From DASQVO01 sp035640715 (GTDB lineage: Bacteria; Actinomycetota; Actinomycetes; Streptosporangiales; Streptosporangiaceae): a DNA stretch of 12,597 nucleotides. The notes beneath the pieces are model-generated. The model had not been told where the DNA came from, searched no databases, and worked only from the letters and a program-made list of their open reading frames with translations. Of this stretch, positions 1 to 6,842 are shown one piece after another; within the stretch, counting starts at the first letter, position 1; each line of letters starts with the position of its first letter. The DNA lies in the NCBI GenBank assembly GCA_035640715.1, contig DASQVO010000062.1:1-12597 (forward strand). Direction: 5' to 3'. The position numbers were made by a program, and so were the translations under genes.

Positions 1-61
1 TGACCGCCCGGCGGGGAACCCCCGGGGGCGGGTGCAGCCGCGCTAACGGTTGGCTGCGGGC

Positions 62-81
62 GCCGGTCACATGCCGGTCAC
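62..81. repeat. Two direct copies of GCCGGTCAC
   Basis: GCCGGTCAC occurs at 62-70 and again at 73-81, an 11-bp period of about one helical turn. The complementary TGACCG is at 1-6. Side-by-side repeats with this spacing can bind a dimeric or tandem regulator. With only two copies and no adjacent gene, chance is a real alternative. Confidence 0.3.
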
Positions 82-130
82 TGTCCCTGGCCAGCCGGAG
101 GTGATCCCGGCCGGCACTCCATCTCGATGT

Positions 131-145
131 CTAGTTCGATACTAG
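131..145. promoter_or_regulatory. Spaced inverted repeat resembling the padR palindrome core
   Basis: CTAGT at 131-135 and ACTAG at 141-145 form an inverted repeat with a 5-bp spacer. The centre of the perfect palindrome at padR (568-597) contains the same two halves joined directly as CTAGTACTAG. This could be a second, weaker operator for the same regulator, or a chance AT-rich match. The spacing difference argues for caution. Confidence 0.25.
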
Positions 146-241
146 CGGGAGGATCTGACATTCCCGGCGCATCGTACGGACCGTTGATCGAGAGAATTAG
201 GGCATGTCTCGTATATCTTCGGGTGGTACCGGTGTAGATCA

Positions 242-528
242 TGCCTGCGGGCCGCCCGCATTTCACCCCAGGTCGAGTTGTGCTTCACCCCACCCAGCGC
301 ATCCTTGGCCAACCCAGAGCCCAGCTCAGTCCCTTGCGGACCTTCGTGATGGGCGGCTCCAAAGACCCCAACCGCACCGTGCCGGCCCGCCGCCTGCATG
401 CCTACCTGCGCTGGCGCAACGCCAACGCCCGCCACCCCGACGTCCTGGCCGCCCAACGCCGCGAACGCGCCCGCGTCCGCAGCGAACGACAACAACGCTG
501 GGGCCACCCACGCCCTAAAGCCGCCTGA
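242..528 (+). pseudogene. Frameshifted C-terminal remnant of an IS630-like transposase
   Basis: Two reading frames together spell the end of a transposase of the IS630/DDE type common in actinomycetes. From about 272 one frame reads VELCFTPPSASLANP, like the family's VEL.FTPT.ASWANPIE block next to the last catalytic residue. That frame stops at 347-349. About 4 nt seem to be missing near 314-321. The next frame then continues as SPLRTFVMGGSKDPN, then AYLRWRNANARHPDVLAAQ, and ends in an Arg-rich tail at the TGA at 526-528. Third positions from 349 onward are almost all G or C, as in real coding DNA. The DDE catalytic core and N-terminal helix-turn-helix are absent, so it cannot be active. An intact small gene starting at 241 or 349 is the alternative, but the match across frames makes a relic more likely. 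The family name comes from memory of motifs and was not searched. Confidence 0.65.
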
Positions 529-559
529 CCGACCCAGCGAAGGTATGTGACCACCGGGC

Positions 560-590
560 TAGACCCGCCCCTCTATTCTAGTACTAGAAT
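560..590 (+). promoter_or_regulatory. Probable padR promoter (leaderless)
   Basis: A -10-like TAGAAT is at 585-590. A -35-like TAGACC is at 560-565, with a rather long 19-bp spacer. The last T of the -10 is 7 nt before the GTG start at 597, so transcription would begin at or next to the start codon. No Shine-Dalgarno sequence with usable spacing is present; the only purine run (GAGGGG) runs into the GTG itself. Leaderless mRNAs are frequent in actinobacteria. This is inferred from sequence only. Confidence 0.5.
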
Positions 591-597
591 AGAGGGG
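568..597. promoter_or_regulatory. Perfect 30-bp palindrome, probable PadR operator
   Basis: Every position from 568 to 597 is matched by its complement around a centre between 582 and 583. The left half is CCCCTCTATTCTAGT. It covers the predicted -10 box and ends on the first base of the padR start codon, so a dimeric repressor bound here would block RNA polymerase. PadR-family regulators commonly repress their own operon from such sites, which makes autorepression the natural reading. The symmetry is directly visible; the identity of the bound protein is inferred from position. Confidence 0.65.
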
Positions 598-1187
598 TGG
601 CTGCCGACCTGACGCCCGCCGAACTGACTTTGCTCGGCTTGCTCGTGGAGAAGCCGAGACACGGTTACGAACTGGACGAAGTCATCAGCACCCGCGGCAT
701 GCGCGAGTGGACGGAGATCGGCTTCAGCTCGATCTACTACCTGTTGGCCCGACTCCGCGACCGCGGCCTGATCACCGAGATCGACACGTCGCGAGCAGCG
801 CGGGGAAGGGCCCGCCGGGTATACAGGCCAACGGCCGAGGGGCGCCGGGCGTGCGCGCGGTCGGCCGAGGCGGCGGTGGCCGAACTCCGGCCGGTGTTCC
901 CGCCCATCCTGGCCGGTCTGGCCAACCAACCGGTCATTCCGCCGGAGTGCCTCCGGACCGCACTCGACCGGCGGGCCGCAGCCCTGACGGATAAGATCGC
1001 CGCCATCGGCGCGGCCCGCGACGCCCAACCTGACGTGCCCGGTTTCGTCCGCGCCATCTTCGACTACGCGCTGGGCCAACTGGCCGCCGAACAGCAGTGG
1101 CTGGCCGCCTACCGGGCGGAACTGGCCGAACTCGGCAACCAATCTAGTTCTCCCGCCAGGAAGGCAGACGGCCATGACCCGCTATGA
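597..1187 (+). CDS. PadR family transcriptional regulator
   Basis: This is a DNA-binding repressor of about 196 residues. The N-terminal winged helix-turn-helix (about residues 5-80) has the family pattern: LTPAELTLLGLL, then PRHGYELDEVI, the recognition-helix segment SSIYYLLARLRDRGLI at 44-59, and a basic wing with R, Y and T near 72-79. The rest (about 85-185) is Ala/Leu/Glu-rich and helical, as expected for the PadR C-terminal dimerisation region. The GTG at 597 is chosen because homologues begin just before the LTPAEL block. It has no proper ribosome site, which fits a leaderless message. The 3' end overlaps the next gene by 14 nt, so the two are co-transcribed. The palindrome across the promoter suggests self-repression. 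The effector is unknown; the GyrI-like neighbour suggests a small organic molecule. Confidence 0.9.
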   Translation: MAADLTPAELTLLGLLVEKPRHGYELDEVISTRGMREWTEIGFSSIYYLLARLRDRGLITEIDTSRAARGRARRVYRPTAEGRRACARSAEAAVAELRPVFPPILAGLANQPVIPPECLRTALDRRAAALTDKIAAIGAARDAQPDVPGFVRAIFDYALGQLAAEQQWLAAYRAELAELGNQSSSPARKADGHDPL

Positions 1188-1794
1188 CGTCAAACGAGAA
1201 CTCAAGCAGTGCTACGCGCCAACGAACACCGACTGGGCGCTGGTCGACGTGCCCGCACAGCAGTTCATCGCCGTCGACGGTCGCGGCGACCCCAACACCA
1301 GCGCCGACTACGCCCGCGCCGTCGAGGCACTCTACGCCGTCGCCTACACGATCAAGTTCACCAGCAAGCGCACCCTCGGCCGGGACTTCGTCGTCGGGCC
1401 GCTCGAAGGGCTGTGGTGGTCCGACCACCCAGAGGTGTTCACCACCCGCGCCAAGGACGCCTGGCGCTGGCGCATGCTCATCAGCCAGCCCGACTGGATC
1501 ACTGAAGACCTCATCGACGAAGCCAAACATGCCGCGCTAGCGAAGAAGAGCCTCCCCACGATCGCCGACATCCGCCGCGAGACCATGCACGAGGGCACCA
1601 GCGCCCACCTCCTGCACGTCGGGCCATACGACGACGAAGGACCCGTACTCGCCAGGCTCCATCACGAGTACCTCGCCGCCAACAACCTGCGAATGTCCGG
1701 GCACCACCACGAGATCTACCTCAGCGACCACCGCCGAACCGAGCCCGCCAAACTCAAGACCATCCTCCGACAACCCGTTCGGACGGCGCACTAA
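1174..1794 (+). CDS. GyrI-like small-molecule-binding domain protein
   Basis: This 206-residue protein resembles the stand-alone GyrI-like proteins of actinomycetes (SAV2435/Lin2189 type). Visible motifs are YDVKRELK at the N-terminus, PLEGLWW at 76-82, WRMLISQPDWIT at about 99-110, HVGPYDDEGP at 148-157, and HHEIYLSDHRR at 178-188 followed by LKTILRQPV. The GyrI fold binds hydrophobic ligands as in multidrug-sensing regulators, and some members of this subgroup are known to hydrolyse cyclopropane-containing toxins. The Trp and Glu residues in PLEGLWW and near HEG/DDEG are candidate pocket or catalytic residues; I cannot tell binding from catalysis. The ATG is preceded by AGGAAGG at 1158-1164 with 9-nt spacing. 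It overlaps padR by 14 nt and is probably translated from the same mRNA. The substrate is unknown. Confidence 0.85.
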   Translation: MTRYDVKRELKQCYAPTNTDWALVDVPAQQFIAVDGRGDPNTSADYARAVEALYAVAYTIKFTSKRTLGRDFVVGPLEGLWWSDHPEVFTTRAKDAWRWRMLISQPDWITEDLIDEAKHAALAKKSLPTIADIRRETMHEGTSAHLLHVGPYDDEGPVLARLHHEYLAANNLRMSGHHHEIYLSDHRRTEPAKLKTILRQPVRTAH

Positions 1795-1998
1795 TGCAGT
1801 GACGACAACAATCGCCGGATTCTGTGACACGCTGTGATCAAACCTCGGTCAACGTTCGTGGTCACCGCACTGGCCACTCCGCGGCCGCCTGGGGCACACC
1901 CGGCAGCGCCACGCTGCATCCCTCGGCCAGCACCGCCCGGCACGACCCGCCCCAGCGCGAGGAGACGGTGATGTCCTGCACCTGATGGCCCAGTACAC
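1795..1998. other. Intergenic region between convergent genes
   Basis: These roughly 200 bases separate the end of the plus-strand GyrI-like gene from the end of minus-strand dapB. I see no convincing gene: short frames end quickly and match nothing I recognise. No strong hairpin with a U-tract is evident, so I cannot point to a terminator for either gene, although convergent genes usually need one. Confidence 0.5.
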
Positions 1999-2751
1999 CT
2001 AGTCGAGGCCGAGGAGTGGCTCCAGGCCGACGGTCAACCCGGTCGGCAGCGACCCGATCCGGCGGACGGCGAGCAGCACGCCCGGCATGAACGAAGCCCG
2101 GTCCAGCGAGTCGTGCCGGATCGTCAGCGTCTCCCCGTGCCCGCCGAGCAGCACCTCCTGGTGCGCCACGAGCCCGGAAAGCCGGACCGCATGCACGTGG
2201 ACGTCATCCACGACCGCACCCCGCGCCCCGGGCAGCGATGAGGCCGTCGCGTCGGGCGGCGCCCCGAGCCCCGCAGCCGCCCGGGCCTCGCTGATCATGG
2301 CGGCGGTCCGCAGCGCCGTTCCCGACGGGGCATCGGCCTTGCCCGTGTGATGCAGTTCGACAACTTCGGCAGACTCGAAAAAGCGGGCCGCCTCGGCCGC
2401 GAAGCGCATCATCAAGACCGCGCCGACAGAGAAGTTCGGCACGATGAGCACGCGCGCCGAGGGCGCGTCCGCGAGCCAGCCGCGCACCTGCTCAAGCCGG
2501 TCCTCACCGAACCCGGAGGTGCCGACCACGGTGTCGAGCCCGTGCGAGACGCACCAGCGCAGGTTGTCCATGACCACGCCCGGATGGGTGAAGTCCACGA
2601 CGACGTCGCAGCGGGTCAGTGTGTCCCGCGCGTCGCCCTCGTCGACCTCCGCCGCGACCGTCATGTCCTCGGCGCCGCCCACTGCCCGGCACACCTCGCC
2701 GCCCATCCGGCCCTTCGCCCCCAGCACGCCCACCCTGATCAAGTCGCTCAC
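1999..2751 (-). CDS. dapB: 4-hydroxy-tetrahydrodipicolinate reductase
   Basis: DapB makes tetrahydrodipicolinate from the DapA product using NAD(P)H, in the cytosolic lysine and meso-diaminopimelate (cell wall) pathway. From the GTG at 2751 the protein is 250 residues, normal for the family. The Rossmann motif GAKGRMG is at about 11-17, DFTHP at 53-57 and GTSG at 77-80. The catalytic signature ELHHTGKADAPSGTA has its two His at about 134-135 and Lys at 138. The C-terminal conserved block includes GHGETLTIRHDS. Homologues start MS.LRVAVLGAKG, which fits the GTG. A TTG at 2742 gives MIRVGVLGAKG and is the alternative. The frame stays open to an ATG at 2853, but those extra residues are encoded by an inverted repeat and are not family-like. 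The gene lies last in the minus-strand run, downstream of the M16 peptidase gene, as in other actinomycetes. Confidence 0.93.
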   Translation of the reverse strand: MSDLIRVGVLGAKGRMGGEVCRAVGGAEDMTVAAEVDEGDARDTLTRCDVVVDFTHPGVVMDNLRWCVSHGLDTVVGTSGFGEDRLEQVRGWLADAPSARVLIVPNFSVGAVLMMRFAAEAARFFESAEVVELHHTGKADAPSGTALRTAAMISEARAAAGLGAPPDATASSLPGARGAVVDDVHVHAVRLSGLVAHQEVLLGGHGETLTIRHDSLDRASFMPGVLLAVRRIGSLPTGLTVGLEPLLGLD

Positions 2752-2791
2752 TTCTCCCAGATCGGCTTCTCCCCGGTCCCCCGGAGCTCCG

Positions 2792-2828
2792 GGTTGAGTT
2801 TTCCGCAGATCCTGCGGAAAACTCAACC
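2792..2828. repeat. Inverted repeat with 17-bp perfect arms upstream of dapB
   Basis: Arms 2792-2808 and 2812-2828 are perfect complements around the 3-nt loop ATC; the arm contains GAGTTTTCCGCAG. It is notably AT-richer than its surroundings and lies 40 nt upstream of the dapB start. It has no U-tract on either strand, so it is not a classical intrinsic terminator. It could be an operator, a dispersed palindromic repeat, or an mRNA stem in the dapB leader. The symmetry is certain; the role is unknown. Confidence 0.7.
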
Positions 2829-2857
2829 GGATCATGGTTAGTGCGGCCGCCAACGCG

Positions 2858-2890
2858 TGCGTACCCCCGCCGACCCGGCGGGGGTACGCA
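2858..2890 (-). terminator. Hairpin after the M16 peptidase gene, probable terminator
   Basis: Arms 2858-2872 and 2876-2890 pair perfectly over 15 bp with a 3-nt loop and are very GC-rich. The hairpin begins about 22 nt past the stop codon of the M16 gene. No U-tract follows, but actinobacterial terminators often lack one. If it terminates fully, dapB needs its own promoter in 2752-2857. It could also act as a 3' stabilising stem within a longer operon mRNA. Confidence 0.6.
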
Positions 2891-2912
2891 TTGCGTGCGT
2901 ACGTGGCGGACG

Positions 2913-4229
2913 TTAGCCGAGGGCGCCAACGAAGGCGTCCGCGTCGTCGAACGGGCCGACGACAGCCAGCGCCTTCGGCCTCGCCAGCACCTCCGACGCG
3001 ATAGCGCGCACGTCATCGTGGGTGACGGCCTCGACGGACGCGAGCGTCTCGTCGACCGGCTCCAGCCGCGGGTGCACCAGCTCAGACTTGCCGAGCCGGC
3101 TCATCCGTGATGACGGATCCTCCAGGCCCAGCACGATGGAGCCGCGCATCTGGCCCTTGCCGCGCGCCAGTTCGGCGTCGGTGAGCCCGGCCGCAACCAC
3201 CTTCTCGACCTCGCTGGTGCAGATCGCGAGCACGTCGTCGGCCTTGGACGGCAGGCAGCCCACGTAGACGCCCCACATGCCGGTGTCGGCATGCTGCGAG
3301 GTAAAACTGTAGACCGAGTACGCCAGGCCCCGCTTCTCCCTGACCTCCTGGAACAGCCGCGAGGACATGCCGCCGCCGAGCGCCAGGTTGAGCACGCCAA
3401 GGGCGTACCGGCGGTCATCGGTCCGGGCCAGTCCCTCGCAGCCCAGCACCAGGTTGGCCTGCTCGATCCCCCGGGACACCAGGCGCACCCCCGCGCCCGC
3501 GCCAGCGGAGCTCGCCATCTCCCCGCCGAGCCGCGGCGGCGCAGGCTGCGCATCCCGGTCCAGGGCCGCGCCGAACGCCTTCCGTACCTGCTCCACCACC
3601 ACGTCGTGGTCGAGGCTGCCGGCGGCGGCCACAACCAGGTGCTCCGGGGTGTACCTGGCCAGGTAGTGCTCGTTGATCTGGTCCCGGGTGATCGAGTTGA
3701 TCGATTCCACGGTGCCGAGGACCGGGCGGCCGAGCGGAGTGTCGCCGAACAACTGCGCGGTGAACGCCTCGTGCACGGTGTCCGTGGGATCGTCGTCGTT
3801 CATGGCGATCTCTTCGAGCACCACATTGCGCTCGGCATCCACATCCCTGGGGGTGATCAGCGACCCGGTCACCATGTCGGACAGGATGTCGATCGCCAGC
3901 GGCAGGTCGGTATCGAGCACCCGCGCGTAGTAGCAGGTGTACTCCTTCGTGGTGAAGGCGTTCATCTCGCCGCCGACCGCGTCCATCTCGGCCGAGATTT
4001 CCAGCGCGGTACGCCGCCGGGTGCCCTTGAAAAGCAGGTGCTCCAGGTAGTGCGTGGCACCCGCGTGCTTGACGTCCTCGTCCCGTGAGCCGACGCCCAC
4101 CCAGATGCCGAAGGCGACCGACCGCACGGCAGGCAGCGCCTCAGTGATGACCCGCAAGCCGCCGGGCAGCACGGTCCGGCGCACGGCAGCGCCGTCGGCG
4201 GGGATGACGTCCCCGGGCTGGCCGCTCAC
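2913..4229 (-). CDS. M16 family zinc metallopeptidase (insulinase/MPP-like)
   Basis: This 438-residue protein belongs to the single-unit M16 peptidases related to mitochondrial processing peptidase beta. The inverted zinc motif HXXEH is HYLEH, with His60, Glu63 (catalytic) and His64. The third ligand is a Glu in NVVLEEI (E139 or E140), at the expected distance of about 75 residues. The flanking GATHYLEHLLFKGT and NAFTTKEYTCYYARVL blocks are typical. The C-terminal half (about 220-438) is the second M16 fold, with LVLGCEGL and a Gly-rich loop near GGGMSSRLFQEVREKRGLAY. No signal peptide is evident, so it is probably cytosolic. The GTG start at 4229 overlaps the pnp stop as GTGA, indicating translational coupling. 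Next to pnp is the usual place for this gene in actinomycetes. Its natural substrates are not established. Confidence 0.92.
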   Translation of the reverse strand: MSGQPGDVIPADGAAVRRTVLPGGLRVITEALPAVRSVAFGIWVGVGSRDEDVKHAGATHYLEHLLFKGTRRRTALEISAEMDAVGGEMNAFTTKEYTCYYARVLDTDLPLAIDILSDMVTGSLITPRDVDAERNVVLEEIAMNDDDPTDTVHEAFTAQLFGDTPLGRPVLGTVESINSITRDQINEHYLARYTPEHLVVAAAGSLDHDVVVEQVRKAFGAALDRDAQPAPPRLGGEMASSAGAGAGVRLVSRGIEQANLVLGCEGLARTDDRRYALGVLNLALGGGMSSRLFQEVREKRGLAYSVYSFTSQHADTGMWGVYVGCLPSKADDVLAICTSEVEKVVAAGLTDAELARGKGQMRGSIVLGLEDPSSRMSRLGKSELVHPRLEPVDETLASVEAVTHDDVRAIASEVLARPKALAVVGPFDDADAFVGALG

Positions 4230-6577
4230 TGGCCGTGGTGGCTGCGGTTGCGCTGCCGGGTCCGGTGCTGCCCGTCACGGTCGCCGCTCCTGTCGCCCCG
4301 GTCACCTCGATCCCGGTCACGGTCCCGCGGGCCGCGGTCGCCGTGGTCACCGCCGTGCCCGGACAGATCCTCGCCGGCGGCCTCACGCTCGACGACCTCG
4401 ACCGGAACCAGCGACAGCTTGCCCCGGTCGTCGATCTCGCGGATTTCGACCTGGATCTTGTCACCCACCTTCACGACCTCGTCGATGTTCTCGATTCGCC
4501 GGCCGCCGTGCAGCTTGCGGATCTGCGTGACGTGCAGCAGGCCGTCCTTGCCCGGGAGCAGCGACACGAACGCGCCGAACGTGGTGGTCTTCACCACCGT
4601 GCCGAGGAACCGCTCACCTACCTCCGGCATATGCGGGTTGGCAATCGCATTGATGGCGTTGCGCGCCGCTTCCGCGGACGGCCCGTCGGTAGCGCCGACG
4701 TAGATGGTCCCGTCGTCCTCGATCGTGATCTCGGCGCCGGTGTCGTCCTGGATCGAGTTGATCATCTTGCCCTTGGGCCCGATAACCTCGCCTATCTTGT
4801 CGACCGGCACCTTAAGGGTGAGGATCCTCGGCGCGTACGGGCTCATCTCGCCCGGAGCGGAGATCGCGCCACGCATCACGTCGAGGATGGTCAGCCGCGC
4901 CGCGCGGGCCTGCCTGAGCGCGTCGGCGAGTACGGAGGCCGGGATGCCGTCTAGTTTCGTGTCGAGCTGGAGGGCGGTGATCAGGTCCTGCGTCCCGGCG
5001 ACCTTGAAGTCCATGTCACCGAATGCATCCTCGGCACCGAGGATGTCCGTCAGCGTCACGTACTGACCGCCCTCGTGGATGAGGCCCATCGCGATGCCCG
5101 CGACCATGTCCTTCAGCGGGACCCCGGCGTCCAGCAGCGCCATCGTCGAGGCACAGACCGACCCCATCGAGGTGGAGCCGTTGGAGCCGATCGCCTCGGA
5201 GACCTGGCGGATGGCGTAGGGGAACTCCTCACGGGTGGGCAGTACAGGCAGCAGCGCGCGCTCAGCGAGCGCGCCGTGGCCGATCTCCCGGCGCTTGGGC
5301 GAGCCGACCCGGCCAGTCTCGCCGGTCGAGTAGGGCGGCATGTTGTAGTTGTGCATATAGCGCTTGGTGCGCTCTGGGTTGAGCGTGTCGATCATCTGCT
5401 CCATGCGGAGCATGTTCAGGGTCGTGACGCCGAGCACCTGGGTCTCGCCGCGTTCGAACAGCGAGGAGCCGTGCACCCGGGGCAGCACGTGCGCCTCGGC
5501 GGACAGCCTGCGGATGTCGGTGAGGCCGCGGCCGTCGATGCGCACGCCGTCACGGATGATCCGCTCCCGGACCAGCTTCTTGGTCAGCGAACGGAACGCG
5601 GCGCTGATCTCCTTCTCCCGGCCCTCGAGGCGGTCGGCGAGGCGCTCGGCGGCCAGTGCCTTGACCCGGTCGATCTCGAACTCGCGCTCCTGCTTGCCGG
5701 CGATCGTCAGCGCCTTGGCCAGCTCGCCGGAAACCTCGCTGGCAAGAGCGTCATAGACGTCCTCGGTATAGTCGACGAAGACGGGGAACTCGGCGGTCTC
5801 CTTGGCAGCCTGCGCCGCCACCCGCTGCTGCGCCTCGCACAGGATCCTGATGAACGGCTTGGCGGCCTCGAGGCCCTCGGCGACGACCTCCTCGGTCGGC
5901 GCGACCGCCCGGCCGGCGTCGCCGGGATCGGAGTTCTCCGCGAGCAGCGCCAGCGTGCGCGGTGTGGACTCCGCCTCGACCATCATGATCGCTACGTCGC
6001 CGCCGTCGATGACCCGTCCCGCGACGACCATGTCGAAGGTGGCGTCCTCAAGCTGGGAGTGGGCGGGGAACGCCACCCACTGACCCTTGATCAGCGCGAC
6101 CCGGACGCCGCCGATCGGGCCGGAGAACGGCAGGCCGGCAAGCTGCGTCGACAGCGACGCCGCGTTGATGGCCACCACGTCGTAAAGGTGATCCGGGTGC
6201 AGGGCCATGATCGTCTCGACGACCTGGACCTCGTTGCGCAGGCCCTTCACGAACGACGGGCGCAACGGACGGTCGATCAGCCGGCAGGTGAGGATCGCAT
6301 CCTCCGACGGCCGCCCCTCGCGGCGGAAGAACGAGCCGGGAATCCGGCCCGCCGCATACATCCGCTCCTCCACGTCCACGGTGAGCGGGAAGAAGTCGAA
6401 GCCCTCACGGGGCTGCTTGGATGCTGTCGTAGCCGACAGCACCATCGTCTCGTCATCAAGGTAGACAACGGCCGATCCTGCGGCCTGGCGGGCCAGCCGG
6501 CCCGTCTCGAACCTGAGCTTGTGAATGCCGAACGAGCCGTTGTCGATGACGGCCTCGGCGCTATGCACACCCTCCAC
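4226..6577 (-). CDS. pnp: Polyribonucleotide nucleotidyltransferase (PNPase)
   Basis: PNPase degrades RNA 3' to 5' by phosphorolysis and can add 3' tails; the actinomycete enzyme has also been called guanosine pentaphosphate synthetase (GpsI). At 783 residues the domain order is complete: first RNase PH fold (about 15-150), all-helical linker (about 240-330), second RNase PH fold (about 345-570), KH domain (about 586-645, with IGEVIGPKGKMI) and S1 domain (about 655-727, with GTVVKTTTFGAFV). GSNGSTSMGS at 464-473 binds phosphate. Asp517 and Asp523 in EDAFGDMD correspond to the catalytic E. coli D486 and D492. Residues 738-783 are a Gly/Asp/Arg/His-rich disordered tail, common in actinobacteria. 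GTG at 6577 is preceded by AAGGAGG (6586-6592) with 8-nt spacing. It lies 389 nt downstream of rpsO, with which it is classically co-transcribed. Confidence 0.97.
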   Translation of the reverse strand: MEGVHSAEAVIDNGSFGIHKLRFETGRLARQAAGSAVVYLDDETMVLSATTASKQPREGFDFFPLTVDVEERMYAAGRIPGSFFRREGRPSEDAILTCRLIDRPLRPSFVKGLRNEVQVVETIMALHPDHLYDVVAINAASLSTQLAGLPFSGPIGGVRVALIKGQWVAFPAHSQLEDATFDMVVAGRVIDGGDVAIMMVEAESTPRTLALLAENSDPGDAGRAVAPTEEVVAEGLEAAKPFIRILCEAQQRVAAQAAKETAEFPVFVDYTEDVYDALASEVSGELAKALTIAGKQEREFEIDRVKALAAERLADRLEGREKEISAAFRSLTKKLVRERIIRDGVRIDGRGLTDIRRLSAEAHVLPRVHGSSLFERGETQVLGVTTLNMLRMEQMIDTLNPERTKRYMHNYNMPPYSTGETGRVGSPKRREIGHGALAERALLPVLPTREEFPYAIRQVSEAIGSNGSTSMGSVCASTMALLDAGVPLKDMVAGIAMGLIHEGGQYVTLTDILGAEDAFGDMDFKVAGTQDLITALQLDTKLDGIPASVLADALRQARAARLTILDVMRGAISAPGEMSPYAPRILTLKVPVDKIGEVIGPKGKMINSIQDDTGAEITIEDDGTIYVGATDGPSAEAARNAINAIANPHMPEVGERFLGTVVKTTTFGAFVSLLPGKDGLLHVTQIRKLHGGRRIENIDEVVKVGDKIQVEIREIDDRGKLSLVPVEVVEREAAGEDLSGHGGDHGDRGPRDRDRDRGDRGDRSGDRDGQHRTRQRNRSHHGQ

Positions 6578-6842
6578 GGGTGAGACCTCCTTGCGGTGAA
6601 TCCCGCACTGCCCGTCCCGTGCTGGCCGGGGACGACCCCTCGGGCTTCCTGCGACGGCATGGCCCGGGGCGGACGACCCGCCCAGACCTCCGTGCGGGTG
6701 TCGCCCGCCTGGGCCGTCGGCCGGTCTTCGATCGAAGCCCTCGGCTCGGACCGCGCAGCGGCGGACCCGAGGACCACTACCGAGGACCGGCCCATCGCTC
6801 GGGACCGGGGACCGCGGGATGTCTCGTTAGCTTCTATGCAGT

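Larger units (their letters stand above)
1..241. other. Left-edge region without a recognisable gene
   Basis: I find no convincing gene here. Short open frames on both strands lack the G/C-rich third-position pattern of the real genes in this window and resemble no family I know. The stretch is less uniformly GC-rich than the rest, with AT-richer patches around 125-145 and 180-235. It contains a short tandem-like repeat (62-81), a GCAGCC/GGCTGC inverted repeat at about 34-56, and a spaced CTAGT/ACTAG inverted repeat (131-145). It may be old mobile-element flank, because a transposase remnant follows directly. Confidence 0.5.

Noticed and set aside
204..518. Plus-strand frame of 104 codons starting at 204
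   Set aside because: Pro/Arg-rich shadow of the transposase remnant; the other two frames carry the family motifs.
2752..2853. N-terminal extension of dapB to the ATG at 2853
   Set aside because: The added 34 residues are encoded by an inverted repeat and lack family similarity; known DapB proteins begin just before the GAKGRMG motif.
3291..4088. Plus-strand open frame of 265 codons opposite the M16 gene
   Set aside because: It is antisense to a gene with a clear zinc motif; its composition is that of a shadow frame and it has no recognisable domain.
5075..6583. Plus-strand open frame of 502 codons opposite pnp
   Set aside because: It lies wholly antisense to an unmistakable pnp, has no family motif, and arises from the codon bias of high-GC DNA.
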